64,000 nt of DNA from Paenibacillus sp. Marseille-Q4541 (GTDB lineage Bacteria > Bacillota > Bacilli > Paenibacillales > Paenibacillaceae), in the NCBI RefSeq assembly GCF_018310695.1, contig NZ_JAGXCY010000022.1, positions 23,848 to 87,847 on the forward strand. Reading direction: 5' to 3'. Both the position numbers and the translations under genes were made by a program. Below, one piece after another: positions 43,240 to 51,129 of this stretch. The notes under the pieces are model-generated. The model made no database searches. It was not told the DNA's origin and worked only from the letters and a program-made list of their open reading frames with translations. The first letter of the stretch is position 1; the number at the start of each line of letters is the position of its first letter.

Positions 43240-44241
43240 ATGTTGTTTATCGACAATCAAGGTATTACAGATCCACGGATCAACCTCGCTATAGAGGAAT
43301 ATGCTCTTAAACACTTGTCATTAGACGAGAGTTACCTGCTGTTTTATATTAATGCACCCTCGATTATCATTGGCAAACACCAAAACACCATCGAAGAAAT
43401 TAACCAAGAATATGTGCAGCAAAATGGGGTTACCGTTGTTCGCAGACTGTCTGGCGGCGGCGCAGTGTACCATGATTTAGGTAATCTTAACTTTAGTTTT
43501 ATTACAAAAGATGACGGAAATTCTTTCCACAACTTCCGTAAGTTCACCCAGCCTGTAGTTGAGGCACTTCACGATCTTGGTGTAAACGCTGAACTGACAG
43601 GACGTAACGATCTTCAAGTGGGAGAACAAAAAATTTCCGGTAATGCCCAGTTTGCCACTCGCGGCCGGATGTTCAGCCATGGAACGCTCATGTTTGATCT
43701 CAACCTTGAGAATGTACAAGCTTCACTGAATGTTAATCCAGAAAAATTTAAATCGAAAAGTACCAAATCTGTACGCAGCCGCGTAACCAATATCAGCTCC
43801 CTGATGGAAAAAGAAATGACGATCGTGGAATTTCGCGAAGAACTTCTTCGTCATATTTTCGGAATGGAAGCAAGTGAGATCCCAGAATATCATTTGACCG
43901 AGAAAGACTGGGAGAAAATCCATGAAATTTCGAAAGAACGCTACCAGAACTGGGATTGGAACTATGGACAGTCTCCGGAAAGTAACGTTAAACATTCGAA
44001 GAAATTCCCTGTCGGCATTATCGACCTGCGCATGAACATTAAAGAAGGACGTATCGAGGAAATTAAAATTTACGGAGACTTCTTTGGCGTTGGTGATGTG
44101 GCAGACATTGAGAACTTACTTCGCGGCAAACGTTATGAAGATTCCGAAGTTAGAGAAGCACTGAAAGACATTGAAGTGAAACATTATTTCGGTAATCTCG
44201 ATTTTGAAGACTTTATCGGACTTGTATTCCTCGAAGAGTAG
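43240..44241 (+). CDS. lplA: Lipoate-protein ligase
   Basis: Attaches free lipoate to the E2 and GcvH lipoyl domains using ATP. The 333-residue protein has the full two-domain length. The N-terminal catalytic part contains SIIIGKHQNTIEEIN, RRLSGGGAVYHDLGNLNFSF and GRNDLQVGEQKISGNAQ with the reactive Lys; the C-terminal accessory domain follows from about residue 250. The ATG at 43240 follows CGGAGG by 9 bases. Possibly LplJ of B. subtilis. Followed 71 bases later by an HAD phosphatase gene. Confidence 0.94.
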   Translation: MLFIDNQGITDPRINLAIEEYALKHLSLDESYLLFYINAPSIIIGKHQNTIEEINQEYVQQNGVTVVRRLSGGGAVYHDLGNLNFSFITKDDGNSFHNFRKFTQPVVEALHDLGVNAELTGRNDLQVGEQKISGNAQFATRGRMFSHGTLMFDLNLENVQASLNVNPEKFKSKSTKSVRSRVTNISSLMEKEMTIVEFREELLRHIFGMEASEIPEYHLTEKDWEKIHEISKERYQNWDWNYGQSPESNVKHSKKFPVGIIDLRMNIKEGRIEEIKIYGDFFGVGDVADIENLLRGKRYEDSEVREALKDIEVKHYFGNLDFEDFIGLVFLEE

Positions 44242-44312
44242 GAATACAGGATTAACAATATAGAGAAATTCACTGTTTACAGAACAGGATATAGATATAG
44301 AGGAGAGAAACC

Positions 44313-45113
44313 ATGACTTATAAACTGATTGCTATCGATATTGATGATACACTCATTAATGATAACAAAGAGGTAACCCCTGCCACACAAAGTGCACTTG
44401 AGGCTGCTGTAGCTAAAGATGTAGTTGTTACACTTGCAACGGGCCGTGCATATGCTTCTGCACAAGCGATTGCTCGCCAAACAGGACTGAACGTACCTAT
44501 TATTACGTATCAAGGGGCCCTCATCAAAAATCTGATGGATGAAAAAGTACTTTATGAACGTTTTGTTCCTAAAGATGCGGCGATCAAGCTGTATGAATTC
44601 TGTCTCGAACGGAATCTTCATCTCCAAACTTACATTGATGACAAGCTTTACTCCCGCGAGGAGAACGAAAAGCTGATCGACTACTGCAAGCTGAACAAGA
44701 CTCCTTATTATATTGAACCTGATTTCATGAAAATGATTGAGCAGCCTGCACCGAAGTTGCTTATTATTGATACTCCAGAATTGCTGGACGAAATCGCACC
44801 TCAGCTGCGCGAACTGCTCGGTAGTGAAGTCCATATTACTAAATCCAAACCTCACTTCCTTGAAATTATGCACCATGAAGGAACGAAAGGTCATGCCCTG
44901 ACATTCCTTTCTAACCACTTTGGTGTGGAGCTGGAGGATACGATTGCTGTAGGTGATTCATGGAATGACCATGAAATGCTCGAAGCAGCCGGACTTGGTG
45001 TTGCCATGGGGAATGCCATTCCAGCTCTCAAAGAAATTGCAGACTATGTTACGCTCAGCAATAATGAAGACGGCATCAAACAAGTGATAGAAAAATTTGT
45101 ACTGAACGTTTAA
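44313..45113 (+). CDS. HAD-superfamily phosphatase, Cof type
   Basis: A 266-residue sugar phosphatase-like hydrolase. Motif I is IAIDIDDTLIND (nucleophile Asp9), motif II TLATGRAYAS, and motif IV DTIAVGDSWNDHEML, with a C2B cap between residues about 80 and 185. Such Cof/YidA enzymes act on various phosphorylated metabolites; the substrate here is unknown. GGAGAG precedes the ATG. It ends at a terminator and is probably transcribed with or after lplA. Confidence 0.9.
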   Translation: MTYKLIAIDIDDTLINDNKEVTPATQSALEAAVAKDVVVTLATGRAYASAQAIARQTGLNVPIITYQGALIKNLMDEKVLYERFVPKDAAIKLYEFCLERNLHLQTYIDDKLYSREENEKLIDYCKLNKTPYYIEPDFMKMIEQPAPKLLIIDTPELLDEIAPQLRELLGSEVHITKSKPHFLEIMHHEGTKGHALTFLSNHFGVELEDTIAVGDSWNDHEMLEAAGLGVAMGNAIPALKEIADYVTLSNNEDGIKQVIEKFVLNV

Positions 45114-45129
45114 GTTCATCTTAAAATGA

Positions 45130-45164
45130 ATAAAACCCGGAACCAGCATTGGTTCTGGGTTTTA
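45130..45164 (+). terminator. Terminator after HAD phosphatase gene
   Basis: ATAAAACCCGGAACCA pairs with TGGTTCTGGGTTTTAT around a 4-base loop. Confidence 0.8.
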
Positions 45165-45212
45165 TTTGTTATTTAATATAGATGTAATATAGATAAAGAA
45201 TGAACGGATCAC

Positions 45213-45240
45213 TTGTAAAACTTTCCCTTTCAAGTATAGT
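45213..45240 (+). promoter_or_regulatory. Sigma-A promoter of small membrane-peptide gene
   Basis: TTGTAA (45213-45218) and TATAGT (45235-45240) are 16 bp apart. The -10 box lies inside a perfect inverted repeat. Confidence 0.6.
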
Positions 45241-45263
45241 AAAAGGATATATTTTACTATACT
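45233..45263. promoter_or_regulatory. Perfect 12-bp inverted repeat over the -10 box
   Basis: AGTATAGTAAAA (45233-45244) and TTTTACTATACT (45252-45263) flank a 7-base spacer. Overlap with the promoter and transcription start suggests an operator. Confidence 0.65.
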
Positions 45264-45292
45264 CATGAGATAAATAGTAGGAGGTTATATAC

Positions 45293-45406
45293 GTGGAATC
45301 CGGACTTCTCATCGGACTCGTCATTTTCGTATCAGCGGTATTAATGTACTCATTCTTCTATGCGATCAAGAAAGGATACTCGAAGAAATGGGACGAAGAA
45401 GATTGA
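45293..45406 (+). CDS. 37-residue single-pass membrane peptide
   Basis: A short gene beginning at GTG, 8 bases after AGGAGG (45279-45284). The product starts MESGLLIGLVIFVSAVLMYS, giving one hydrophobic helix (about residues 4-23), and ends with KKGYSKKWDEED, a basic then acidic cytoplasmic-type tail. It has its own promoter, an inverted repeat operator candidate and a terminator right after its stop. Function unknown; small single-pass proteins of this kind often modulate larger membrane complexes. Confidence 0.75.
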   Translation: MESGLLIGLVIFVSAVLMYSFFYAIKKGYSKKWDEED

Positions 45407-45413
45407 TAAATGA

Positions 45414-45477
45414 AAAGGGCATTAAGACAGAGTTCGTTTCCGATTCCTTCATCTTAAGCCCTCTCTTTTATTTTTCC
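45414..45477. terminator. Bidirectional terminator after small-peptide gene
   Basis: AAAAGGGC-ATTAAGA pairs with TCTTAA-GCCCT with one bulge, with A and T runs at the ends; shared by the convergent gene. Confidence 0.65.
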
Positions 45478-46097
45478 GTTAATTTTTCCTTGATTCGTTG
45501 AAATTCAGACTTAATCCGTTCCTTCATTTCCTCTGCTTTCTCATGTCTGTCTTCCGAGCGCTCTTCTCTTCTTCGCTCTTCCTCTTCCCTTGCCAATTCC
45601 TGTTCCATCTCTCGCGCCTTGTTCATCTCGGTTTCCATCAGAGATACTTCCTTACGGTAAACAAATTTAGGATCATACTGTTGGAGGAAATGATTAAAGG
45701 CAATCTCGTTGTTTTCTTGTACATTCGCAACAAAGGCCGTCTCTCCGTTATATAACTCTTCAACGGTTCTCTCGATCAGACTAAATCCTTCTCTCTGCCG
45801 GTTTACAATCTTGGTCGCCCCAATCATCGAACCGATACTTCCTCCGAGTAGAATTCCAATGGGACCACCCAGTATTCCAATAATGGAACCAATCAATCCA
45901 CTTTTAAATGCGGTTGTGTCTGTGGTGGTACGAGGGCTGTAGCCGTCTTTAAACACAATATTCCCATTTTCCTTTTTAATCACGGCTGCTTCCATAATTT
46001 GATATTGATCATGCTTCTTCAGCTTGGATTCAGATAAGACCTGATATGCTTTACTGTCATCATTAAATACGGCAACGACAATGTTATTTTCCTCCAT
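45468..46097 (-). CDS. DUF1269-like protein with glycine-rich segment and charged coiled coil
   Basis: A 209-residue protein of unknown function. The N-terminal 60 residues form a compact alpha/beta region (VVAVFNDDSKAYQVLSE). Residues about 65-95 are a glycine-zipper-like hydrophobic stretch (GLIGSIIGILGGPIGILLGG), suggesting membrane association. The last 55 residues are a highly charged coiled coil rich in Glu and Arg. This layout resembles DUF1269-type stress proteins seen in Bacillota. A GGAGAG site precedes the ATG. Confidence 0.7.
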   Translation of the reverse strand: MEENNIVVAVFNDDSKAYQVLSESKLKKHDQYQIMEAAVIKKENGNIVFKDGYSPRTTTDTTAFKSGLIGSIIGILGGPIGILLGGSIGSMIGATKIVNRQREGFSLIERTVEELYNGETAFVANVQENNEIAFNHFLQQYDPKFVYRKEVSLMETEMNKAREMEQELAREEEERRREERSEDRHEKAEEMKERIKSEFQRIKEKLTEK

Positions 46098-46270
46098 AAC
46101 GTATCTCTCTCCTTCTATGTATCTTTTTGTATACTAGTAAATTAACGCAAATGGCCTTTTTTTATTCAGTTTGTATATAGTTCAATTTAAATCCTCCTAT
46201 TAATCCTCCAGAGAATCATATAGCCACATCCAATTTTCCGTTACTGGTCTTGAGTACACCTTCTTCATTA

Positions 46271-46299
46271 TTGTCAAAACCATAATTGAATATTATTAT
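46271..46299 (+). promoter_or_regulatory. Sigma-A promoter of the sulfatase gene
   Basis: TTGTCA (46271-46276) and TATTAT (46294-46299) are 17 bp apart; the predicted start is near 46306. Confidence 0.55.
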
Positions 46300-46315
46300 A
46301 AAAAAGGAAAATATA

Positions 46316-46329
46316 GTGTAATATTACAC
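46316..46329. promoter_or_regulatory. Perfect 14-bp palindrome before the sulfatase gene
   Basis: GTGTAATATTACAC reads identically on both strands, about 10 bases after the predicted start site and 52 bases before the ATG. A candidate operator; the regulator is not identified. Confidence 0.55.
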
Positions 46330-46381
46330 GCTCATAACAGAATCCGAAGGTGCAAATCCAAATCAGAAAGGAACATTTCCC

Positions 46382-47800
46382 ATGAATACCCGTTCTGTAA
46401 CACGTCCTAATATCGTTTTTATTATGAGTGACGACCATGCCGCCCATGCCATCAGTAGCTATGGCAGTAAGATTAACACAACACCAAATATCGACCGAAT
46501 TGCCGAAGAAGGTATACGTTTTGATCAGTGCTTCTGTACAAATTCCATTTGTACACCCAGCAGGGCAAGTATTTTAACAGGGACATACAATCATGTGAAC
46601 GGTGTCAAGACATTGTCTGACAGGCTCGACGGAAGGCAGTTGACAGTAGCCAAATTGCTAAAGGAAGATGGTTATCAAACGGCAATGATTGGAAAGTGGC
46701 ATCTTGGTCATGGCGGGGAGAGCGATCCAACGGGCTTTGATTATTGGAGTGTACTACCTGGGCAAGGCGATTATTTCGACCCGAATTTTATTGAAATGGG
46801 AAAAAACATTAAAGAAGAAGGCTACGCCACTGATATTATTACGGATAAGTCGATAGGATGGATCCATAAGCGGGATAAAGACAAACCTTTCTTCCTAATG
46901 TGTCACCATAAAGCGCCGCATCGTCCATGGATTCCAGATCACAAACATGCCCATATGTATGAAGATATCGATATTCCGGAGCCCGAAACTTTTCACGATG
47001 ATTATTCTAACCGGGCAAGTGCAGCGGCAGCGGCAGAGATGCGAATTGACCGTGATTTAACAAAAACGGATTTGAAGATGGATCCCCCTGAACATTTGGA
47101 AGGAGCAGCACTGAAAAGCTGGAAATATCAGCGGTATATCAAAGATTATTTACGATGTATTGCTTCGGTGGATGATAATGTAGGACGATTGCTCGATTAT
47201 TTGGATGATGAGGGATTAAGTGATGATACGATGGTGATATACACCTCGGATCAGGGCTTCTTCTTAGGGGATCATGGTTGGTATGATAAGCGATTTATGT
47301 ATGAGGAATCTCTGCAAATGCCATTCGTTGTCCGTTATCCTCGTAAAATACCAGCTGGACAGGTAAGTAACCATATGGTGCTTAATGTTGATTTTGCTCC
47401 GGTATTTTTGGATTATGCGGGAATTCCTATTCCTGAATCCATACAAGGTGTAAGCTTCCGATCCATTCTTGAAGGTGAGGAACCGAAGAGCTGGCGCACC
47501 TCGATGTACTATCGTTACTGGATGCATATGTCTGAACATAATGTGTATGCACATTATGGTATTCGAACAGATCAATATAAATTGATATATTATTATGCTG
47601 ATGCGCTAGGTTCTGCCGGTGCGACGGATGAGCCCAAAACGCCAGAGTGGGAGTTGTTTGATCTAAAGAAAGATCCTTACGAGATGATCAATGTTTATGA
47701 TGATCCCGATTATGAGCGTGTCGTACAAGTTTTGAAACAGGAGCTGGATCGCTTGCAACAAGAGGTTGGCGATGAGCCTTATAATTATAAAGGTGAATAA
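46382..47800 (+). CDS. Type I sulfatase
   Basis: Hydrolyses sulfate esters. The 472-residue protein has RPNIVFIMSDDHA (metal-binding Asp pair), the maturation motif SICTPSRASILTG in which Cys57 is converted to formylglycine, GKWHLGHGG, and a C-terminal YTSDQGFFLGDHGWYDKR. No signal peptide is seen, so it should act in the cytoplasm unless exported differently. No maturase gene (aerobic FGE or radical-SAM anSME) is nearby. It sits alone with its own promoter. Substrate, such as a choline or sugar sulfate, is not evident. Confidence 0.93.
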   Translation: MNTRSVTRPNIVFIMSDDHAAHAISSYGSKINTTPNIDRIAEEGIRFDQCFCTNSICTPSRASILTGTYNHVNGVKTLSDRLDGRQLTVAKLLKEDGYQTAMIGKWHLGHGGESDPTGFDYWSVLPGQGDYFDPNFIEMGKNIKEEGYATDIITDKSIGWIHKRDKDKPFFLMCHHKAPHRPWIPDHKHAHMYEDIDIPEPETFHDDYSNRASAAAAAEMRIDRDLTKTDLKMDPPEHLEGAALKSWKYQRYIKDYLRCIASVDDNVGRLLDYLDDEGLSDDTMVIYTSDQGFFLGDHGWYDKRFMYEESLQMPFVVRYPRKIPAGQVSNHMVLNVDFAPVFLDYAGIPIPESIQGVSFRSILEGEEPKSWRTSMYYRYWMHMSEHNVYAHYGIRTDQYKLIYYYADALGSAGATDEPKTPEWELFDLKKDPYEMINVYDDPDYERVVQVLKQELDRLQQEVGDEPYNYKGE

Positions 47801-47830
47801 TTGGGGATTTGATGTCTTTCAATAAAACTG

Positions 47831-47865
47831 GACTTAAGTCTAGTGCACTACACTCCCTCTAGACT
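47831..47865. repeat. Cluster of palindromes before membrane-protein gene
   Basis: GACTTAAGTC (47831-47840) and TAGTGCACTA (47841-47850) are perfect 10-bp palindromes placed back to back, and AGTCTAG (47837-47843) mirrors CTAGACT (47859-47865). They end 2 bases before a -35-like box TTACAC (47868-47873), which with TATGAT (47890-47895) makes a 16-bp-spaced promoter. Confidence 0.5.
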
Positions 47866-47930
47866 GGTTACACTCTATCATTTTTTTGATATGATACGGC
47901 TAGTTAAATTAATGGAAAGGAGTGATCCGT

Positions 47931-48443
47931 TTGAGATTAGGGAAACAACATTTAGTCGCCCCACTGCTTATTTTGATCGGGATTTTTCTGCTCATGAACT
48001 CAGGTAGGGATATCGGAACCGGCTCCATTTTTGCCTACTTCTGGCCAACCTTCTTCATTATTCCGCTGGGCGTGTTTTTCCACTGGATGTATTTCTCACT
48101 GATCGGCCGTGGGGTTGGGCTTCTTGTTCCGGGAGGCATTTTACTAACAGCAGGACTTACTTGCCAAATTGCCATTGTCACCGATAGCTGGATTACAATG
48201 TGGCCTGGATTTATCCTTGCCGTAGCCGTAGGGTTGTTTGAGCTTTACTGGTTCGGTAATCGAAACAAATACATCCTGATTCCCATCAATATTTTGGCTG
48301 CGTTATCCTTTATTTTCTTCATTGCGTTCTCGATTGGTTCCATGTTAAGTCATTTCTCCATCGTGCAACCTCTCCTAGCACTTCTCCTTATCTGTGCTGG
48401 AGCTTACGTTCTCTTCCGCCCGAAGAAACAACGTTTTTACTAA
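47931..48443 (+). CDS. Polytopic membrane protein of unknown function
   Basis: A 170-residue protein with five or six hydrophobic segments (VAPLLILIGIFLLMNS; YFWPTFFIIPLGVFFHW; VGLLVPGGILLTAGL; MWPGFILAVAVGLFELYW and two more) and a short basic C terminus KKQRF. It resembles small membrane proteins with the LiaI/LiaF-like TM5 or DUF5668-type fold but no clear family can be named. The TTG at 47931 is used because AAAGGAG lies 8 bases before it; a GTG at 47922 overlaps that site. Confidence 0.75.
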   Translation: MRLGKQHLVAPLLILIGIFLLMNSGRDIGTGSIFAYFWPTFFIIPLGVFFHWMYFSLIGRGVGLLVPGGILLTAGLTCQIAIVTDSWITMWPGFILAVAVGLFELYWFGNRNKYILIPINILAALSFIFFIAFSIGSMLSHFSIVQPLLALLLICAGAYVLFRPKKQRFY

Positions 48444-48479
48444 GTACGCCTGATGAAATTACATAATTAAAGAACATTT

Positions 48480-48513
48480 AACCTCTCTCCTTTCTTTTGC
48501 GAAGAGGTTTTTT
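48480..48513 (+). terminator. Terminator after membrane-protein gene
   Basis: AACCTCT pairs with AGAGGTT, followed by TTTTTG. Confidence 0.7.
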
Positions 48514-48537
48514 GTTTGCTATTAGCGCTACGAGTAT

Positions 48538-48569
48538 AAAAAAGGCAGAGGGTTTTTCCCTCTGCCTTT
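48538..48569 (-). terminator. Terminator of the sigma factor-clpP operon
   Basis: AAAGGCAGAGGG and CCCTCTGCCTTT form a 12-bp stem with a 5-base loop and, on the minus strand, a T run after it. Confidence 0.9.
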
Positions 48570-48574
48570 CGTTC

Positions 48575-49153
48575 TTATTTTGCTACGATCTTATCAACTA
48601 ACCCATATTCTACGGCTTCTTCTGCACTCATAAAGTAATCCCGATCCGTATCTCTCTCGATTCTCTCTATAGGCTGACCCGTATGATCCGCTAAAATTTG
48701 ATTGATCTTCTCCCGATTTTTAAGAATACGGTCCGTATGAATTCTTATATCCGAAGCCTGACCGCGTGTACCTCCAAGCGGCTGATGAATCATAATCTCA
48801 CTGTTTGGCAGTGCAAGTCGCTTGCCCTTCGCTCCTGCCGTTAACAGAAGAGCACCAAAGCTCGCTGCCATCCCCGTACAAATCGTCGATACATCTGGTT
48901 CGATGTACTTCATCGTATCATAGATCGCAAACCCGGCTGTAACTGAACCACCAGGACTATTAATATACATGTGAATGTCTTTTTTCGGATCTTCTGCCGT
49001 TAGAAACAGAAGCTGTGCGACAATAAGATTAGACATCTGATCTTCTACTTCGCCAGAGATCATGATGATTCGATCCTTCAAAAGACGAGAGTAAATATCG
49101 TAACTGCGTTCTCCTCTGCTTGTTTGCTCCACAACATAAGGAATGGTTTGCAT
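48575..49153 (-). CDS. clpP: ATP-dependent Clp protease proteolytic subunit, second isoform
   Basis: A 192-residue serine protease with the Ser98-His123-Asp172 triad in GMAASFGALLL, MIHQPLGG and DRDYFM. The canonical Bacillus ClpP has AASMGAFLL and DRDNF; this protein has AASFGALLL and DYF, the pattern of the extra ClpP paralogue found in B. cereus-group and similar genomes. AAAAGGAG precedes the ATG. It follows a sigma factor gene by only 16 bases, so it is not under a standard CtsR promoter here. Confidence 0.9.
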   Translation of the reverse strand: MQTIPYVVEQTSRGERSYDIYSRLLKDRIIMISGEVEDQMSNLIVAQLLFLTAEDPKKDIHMYINSPGGSVTAGFAIYDTMKYIEPDVSTICTGMAASFGALLLTAGAKGKRLALPNSEIMIHQPLGGTRGQASDIRIHTDRILKNREKINQILADHTGQPIERIERDTDRDYFMSAEEAVEYGLVDKIVAK

Positions 49154-49169
49154 AGTTATGCTCCTTTTT

Positions 49170-50018
49170 TTATGCCACCATCACTATACCGGAATTCGAA
49201 TACCCGCCAGAATACATCATGGCCCTGTTTGGTGAGCATAGATCTATGTCGTTGCTAGACCCCGATACGTAGCTGTTCAGCACCTGACTCATCAATACCA
49301 CCTCATCCTCACCACGGCCAAGTCCAAGCTCAACAAGACGCTTCGTGTCTCCGCTGCGAAAAGCACCAAGATACGCCTTTAGCCTTTCCTCCTCTTCCGG
49401 TGACAGAACCGTTTGAACTGAATGAACTTGCTCAATCTCGTTAACCTGCACAGCTTGATTTGCAATGGAGGAAACGACTTGCCTTGCCCTGTAGAGAGCT
49501 GCCTTTACAGCACCTTCGCTGGAATCCAGCAGTTCAGCTGCCTCCTGTGCTTTATATCCATAAATCTCACACAGCAGGTAGATCGTACGCTGCCAGTCGG
49601 TCATGTCGGTTAGCAGCATCCGAAAAACTTCTTCCAGTTGCAAGGACTCCTCCATAGATTCCGTGGTTACGGCCAGGTCTGCTTCCCCAGACTGATAAAC
49701 CTCACGAAGTTCTCTACGTCTCTTATCCTTACGAACAGCGTCAATCCACGCATTACGAGCCGTCCGAATGAGATAGGCTTCCAAGGTAAAGGGAACTTTC
49801 CTATTGATGAGCTCTGGCATCTGTAACAACACTCGAAGACAAGTGTCCTGACATAAATCCTCCGCATCCCATTTCGATCCGGTTAGAGAGAGGCAATATT
49901 GATAAAGGGATCTGTGGATCCCTTCCGTGATAGATTGTGTTTGTGTTTGAGATTGTTCTTGTTCATTTTTTCTTAGAGACAGGACAACAAAATGCTGTAA
50001 AGGTGAAACAAAGACCAT
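49170..50018 (-). CDS. ECF-like sigma-70 family RNA polymerase sigma factor
   Basis: A 282-residue sigma factor. Region 2 (about residues 33-100: LYQYCLSLTGSKWDAEDLCQ, YLIRTARNAWIDAVRKDKRR) and region 4 (about 130-185: LTDMTDWQRTIYLLCEIYGY, SSEGAVKAALYRAR) are clear. A C-terminal extension of about 95 residues, not found in minimal ECF factors, ends SGIVMVA. No anti-sigma gene adjoins it; the extension may take that role, as in other extended ECF groups. GGGGG lies 8-12 bases before the ATG. Cotranscribed with clpP. Confidence 0.85.
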   Translation of the reverse strand: MVFVSPLQHFVVLSLRKNEQEQSQTQTQSITEGIHRSLYQYCLSLTGSKWDAEDLCQDTCLRVLLQMPELINRKVPFTLEAYLIRTARNAWIDAVRKDKRRRELREVYQSGEADLAVTTESMEESLQLEEVFRMLLTDMTDWQRTIYLLCEIYGYKAQEAAELLDSSEGAVKAALYRARQVVSSIANQAVQVNEIEQVHSVQTVLSPEEEERLKAYLGAFRSGDTKRLVELGLGRGEDEVVLMSQVLNSYVSGSSNDIDLCSPNRAMMYSGGYSNSGIVMVA

Positions 50019-50049
50019 GATAGGGGCCCCCTTTGTTTGGGTCTTTTAC

Positions 50050-50061
50050 ATAAGCGCTTAT
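50050..50061. promoter_or_regulatory. Perfect 12-bp palindrome upstream of sigma gene
   Basis: ATAAGCGCTTAT lies 32 bases before the sigma factor ATG. The core AAGCGCTT resembles a cre centre, but the outer bases do not fit, so it is only a candidate operator. Confidence 0.4.
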
Positions 50062-50114
50062 AACAGGTAAACGACTGAGCATGGAAAAACGATACGCAAT
50101 CTGAAGATTTATTT

Positions 50115-51068
50115 TTAGGTTGCCGTTTCTGTTGAAATTTTACTTGTTCCTACTGCTTTGATTTCTTCTTTTGGCTGCAAAAGTCCTTTTAACGTATGCC
50201 AGTTTGCCAAAATCAGTCCCCCTATAATGATGACTGCTCCCAGCAGGGTCAACCAGCCCACATGCTCTCCATAAAAAAACATCCCAATTCCGAGGGCAAT
50301 CATTGGAGAAATGTATAGCCAAGTAGACGGGAAAAGCGGATTCGTTCTTGTAACGAGATAATAAAACAGACTATGACCGATCATAGATCCAAATACCGTC
50401 AAATACAGAACAGATCCTACTGCGGTCGGATGAAATAACACCTCTATATGAGGCTGCTCCGTTATCGCTGACAGCGCAAATAACAAAAGACCACCGTATA
50501 ACATCTGTACACCATTTACAGCAATCGAGGCGTGTTCGCGCAGCTTTGATGCTGTCCTTCCTGAATATACCGATCCAGAAGCGTAAAAGACTTCTCCAAT
50601 TAGCACAGCCACAGCTCCAGCGAGCCACATGCCTCCCGTTTGAACAGATAGTTCTGGCACTAGAATCAGCACGACACCGGCAAATGCCGTCAGACAGCCC
50701 AGCATCGACAGCACATGAGGTTTTTTTTTCGTAATTGCCGATTGAATCCAAATAATCATGAGCGGTCCAGTAGCGGATAACACAGCGGCAACTCCGGAAC
50801 TAATATATTTTTCACCATAATATAAACCTGCAAACGTCATAAACGTTAAACAACCCCCGATAATCAACACTTCTTTGCGCCACAAAAGAGACAGGTTGGT
50901 CGTTTTTTTCCACAAACAAAATATAAACAACAAAGACCCCGCAAGCGTAAACCGGACACCAGCAGCAAAAAAAGGCGGCACACCCGCATCATTCCCAATT
51001 TTTATTGCTAAAAAGGTCGTTCCAAAGATCAAGCACATTACGGTATACGCCGTAAGCAATCGTTTCAT
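50115..51068 (-). CDS. EamA-family (DMT) transporter
   Basis: A 317-residue exporter-type permease with ten predicted membrane segments in two EamA repeats (first ending near GEKYISSGVAAVLSATGPL, second near VFGSMIGHSLFYYLVTR). Such proteins move amino acids or other metabolites out of the cell. The ATG at 51068 follows GGGGG by 9 bases. It is divergent from a MocR regulator, which probably controls it. Confidence 0.9.
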   Translation of the reverse strand: MKRLLTAYTVMCLIFGTTFLAIKIGNDAGVPPFFAAGVRFTLAGSLLFIFCLWKKTTNLSLLWRKEVLIIGGCLTFMTFAGLYYGEKYISSGVAAVLSATGPLMIIWIQSAITKKKPHVLSMLGCLTAFAGVVLILVPELSVQTGGMWLAGAVAVLIGEVFYASGSVYSGRTASKLREHASIAVNGVQMLYGGLLLFALSAITEQPHIEVLFHPTAVGSVLYLTVFGSMIGHSLFYYLVTRTNPLFPSTWLYISPMIALGIGMFFYGEHVGWLTLLGAVIIIGGLILANWHTLKGLLQPKEEIKAVGTSKISTETAT

Positions 51069-51129
51069 TCCATCCATCCCCCTTATCTATCTGCCCATTG
51101 TAATCTGCGAGGAACAGAACAGAAGTGCT

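Noticed and set aside
44277..44918. 213-residue open frame antisense to the HAD phosphatase gene
   Set aside because: Overlaps a gene with intact HAD motifs on the other strand and shows no recognisable protein pattern.
49154..50114. CtsR operator controlling clpP
   Set aside because: No GGTCAAA heptad pair was found before clpP or before the upstream sigma factor gene.
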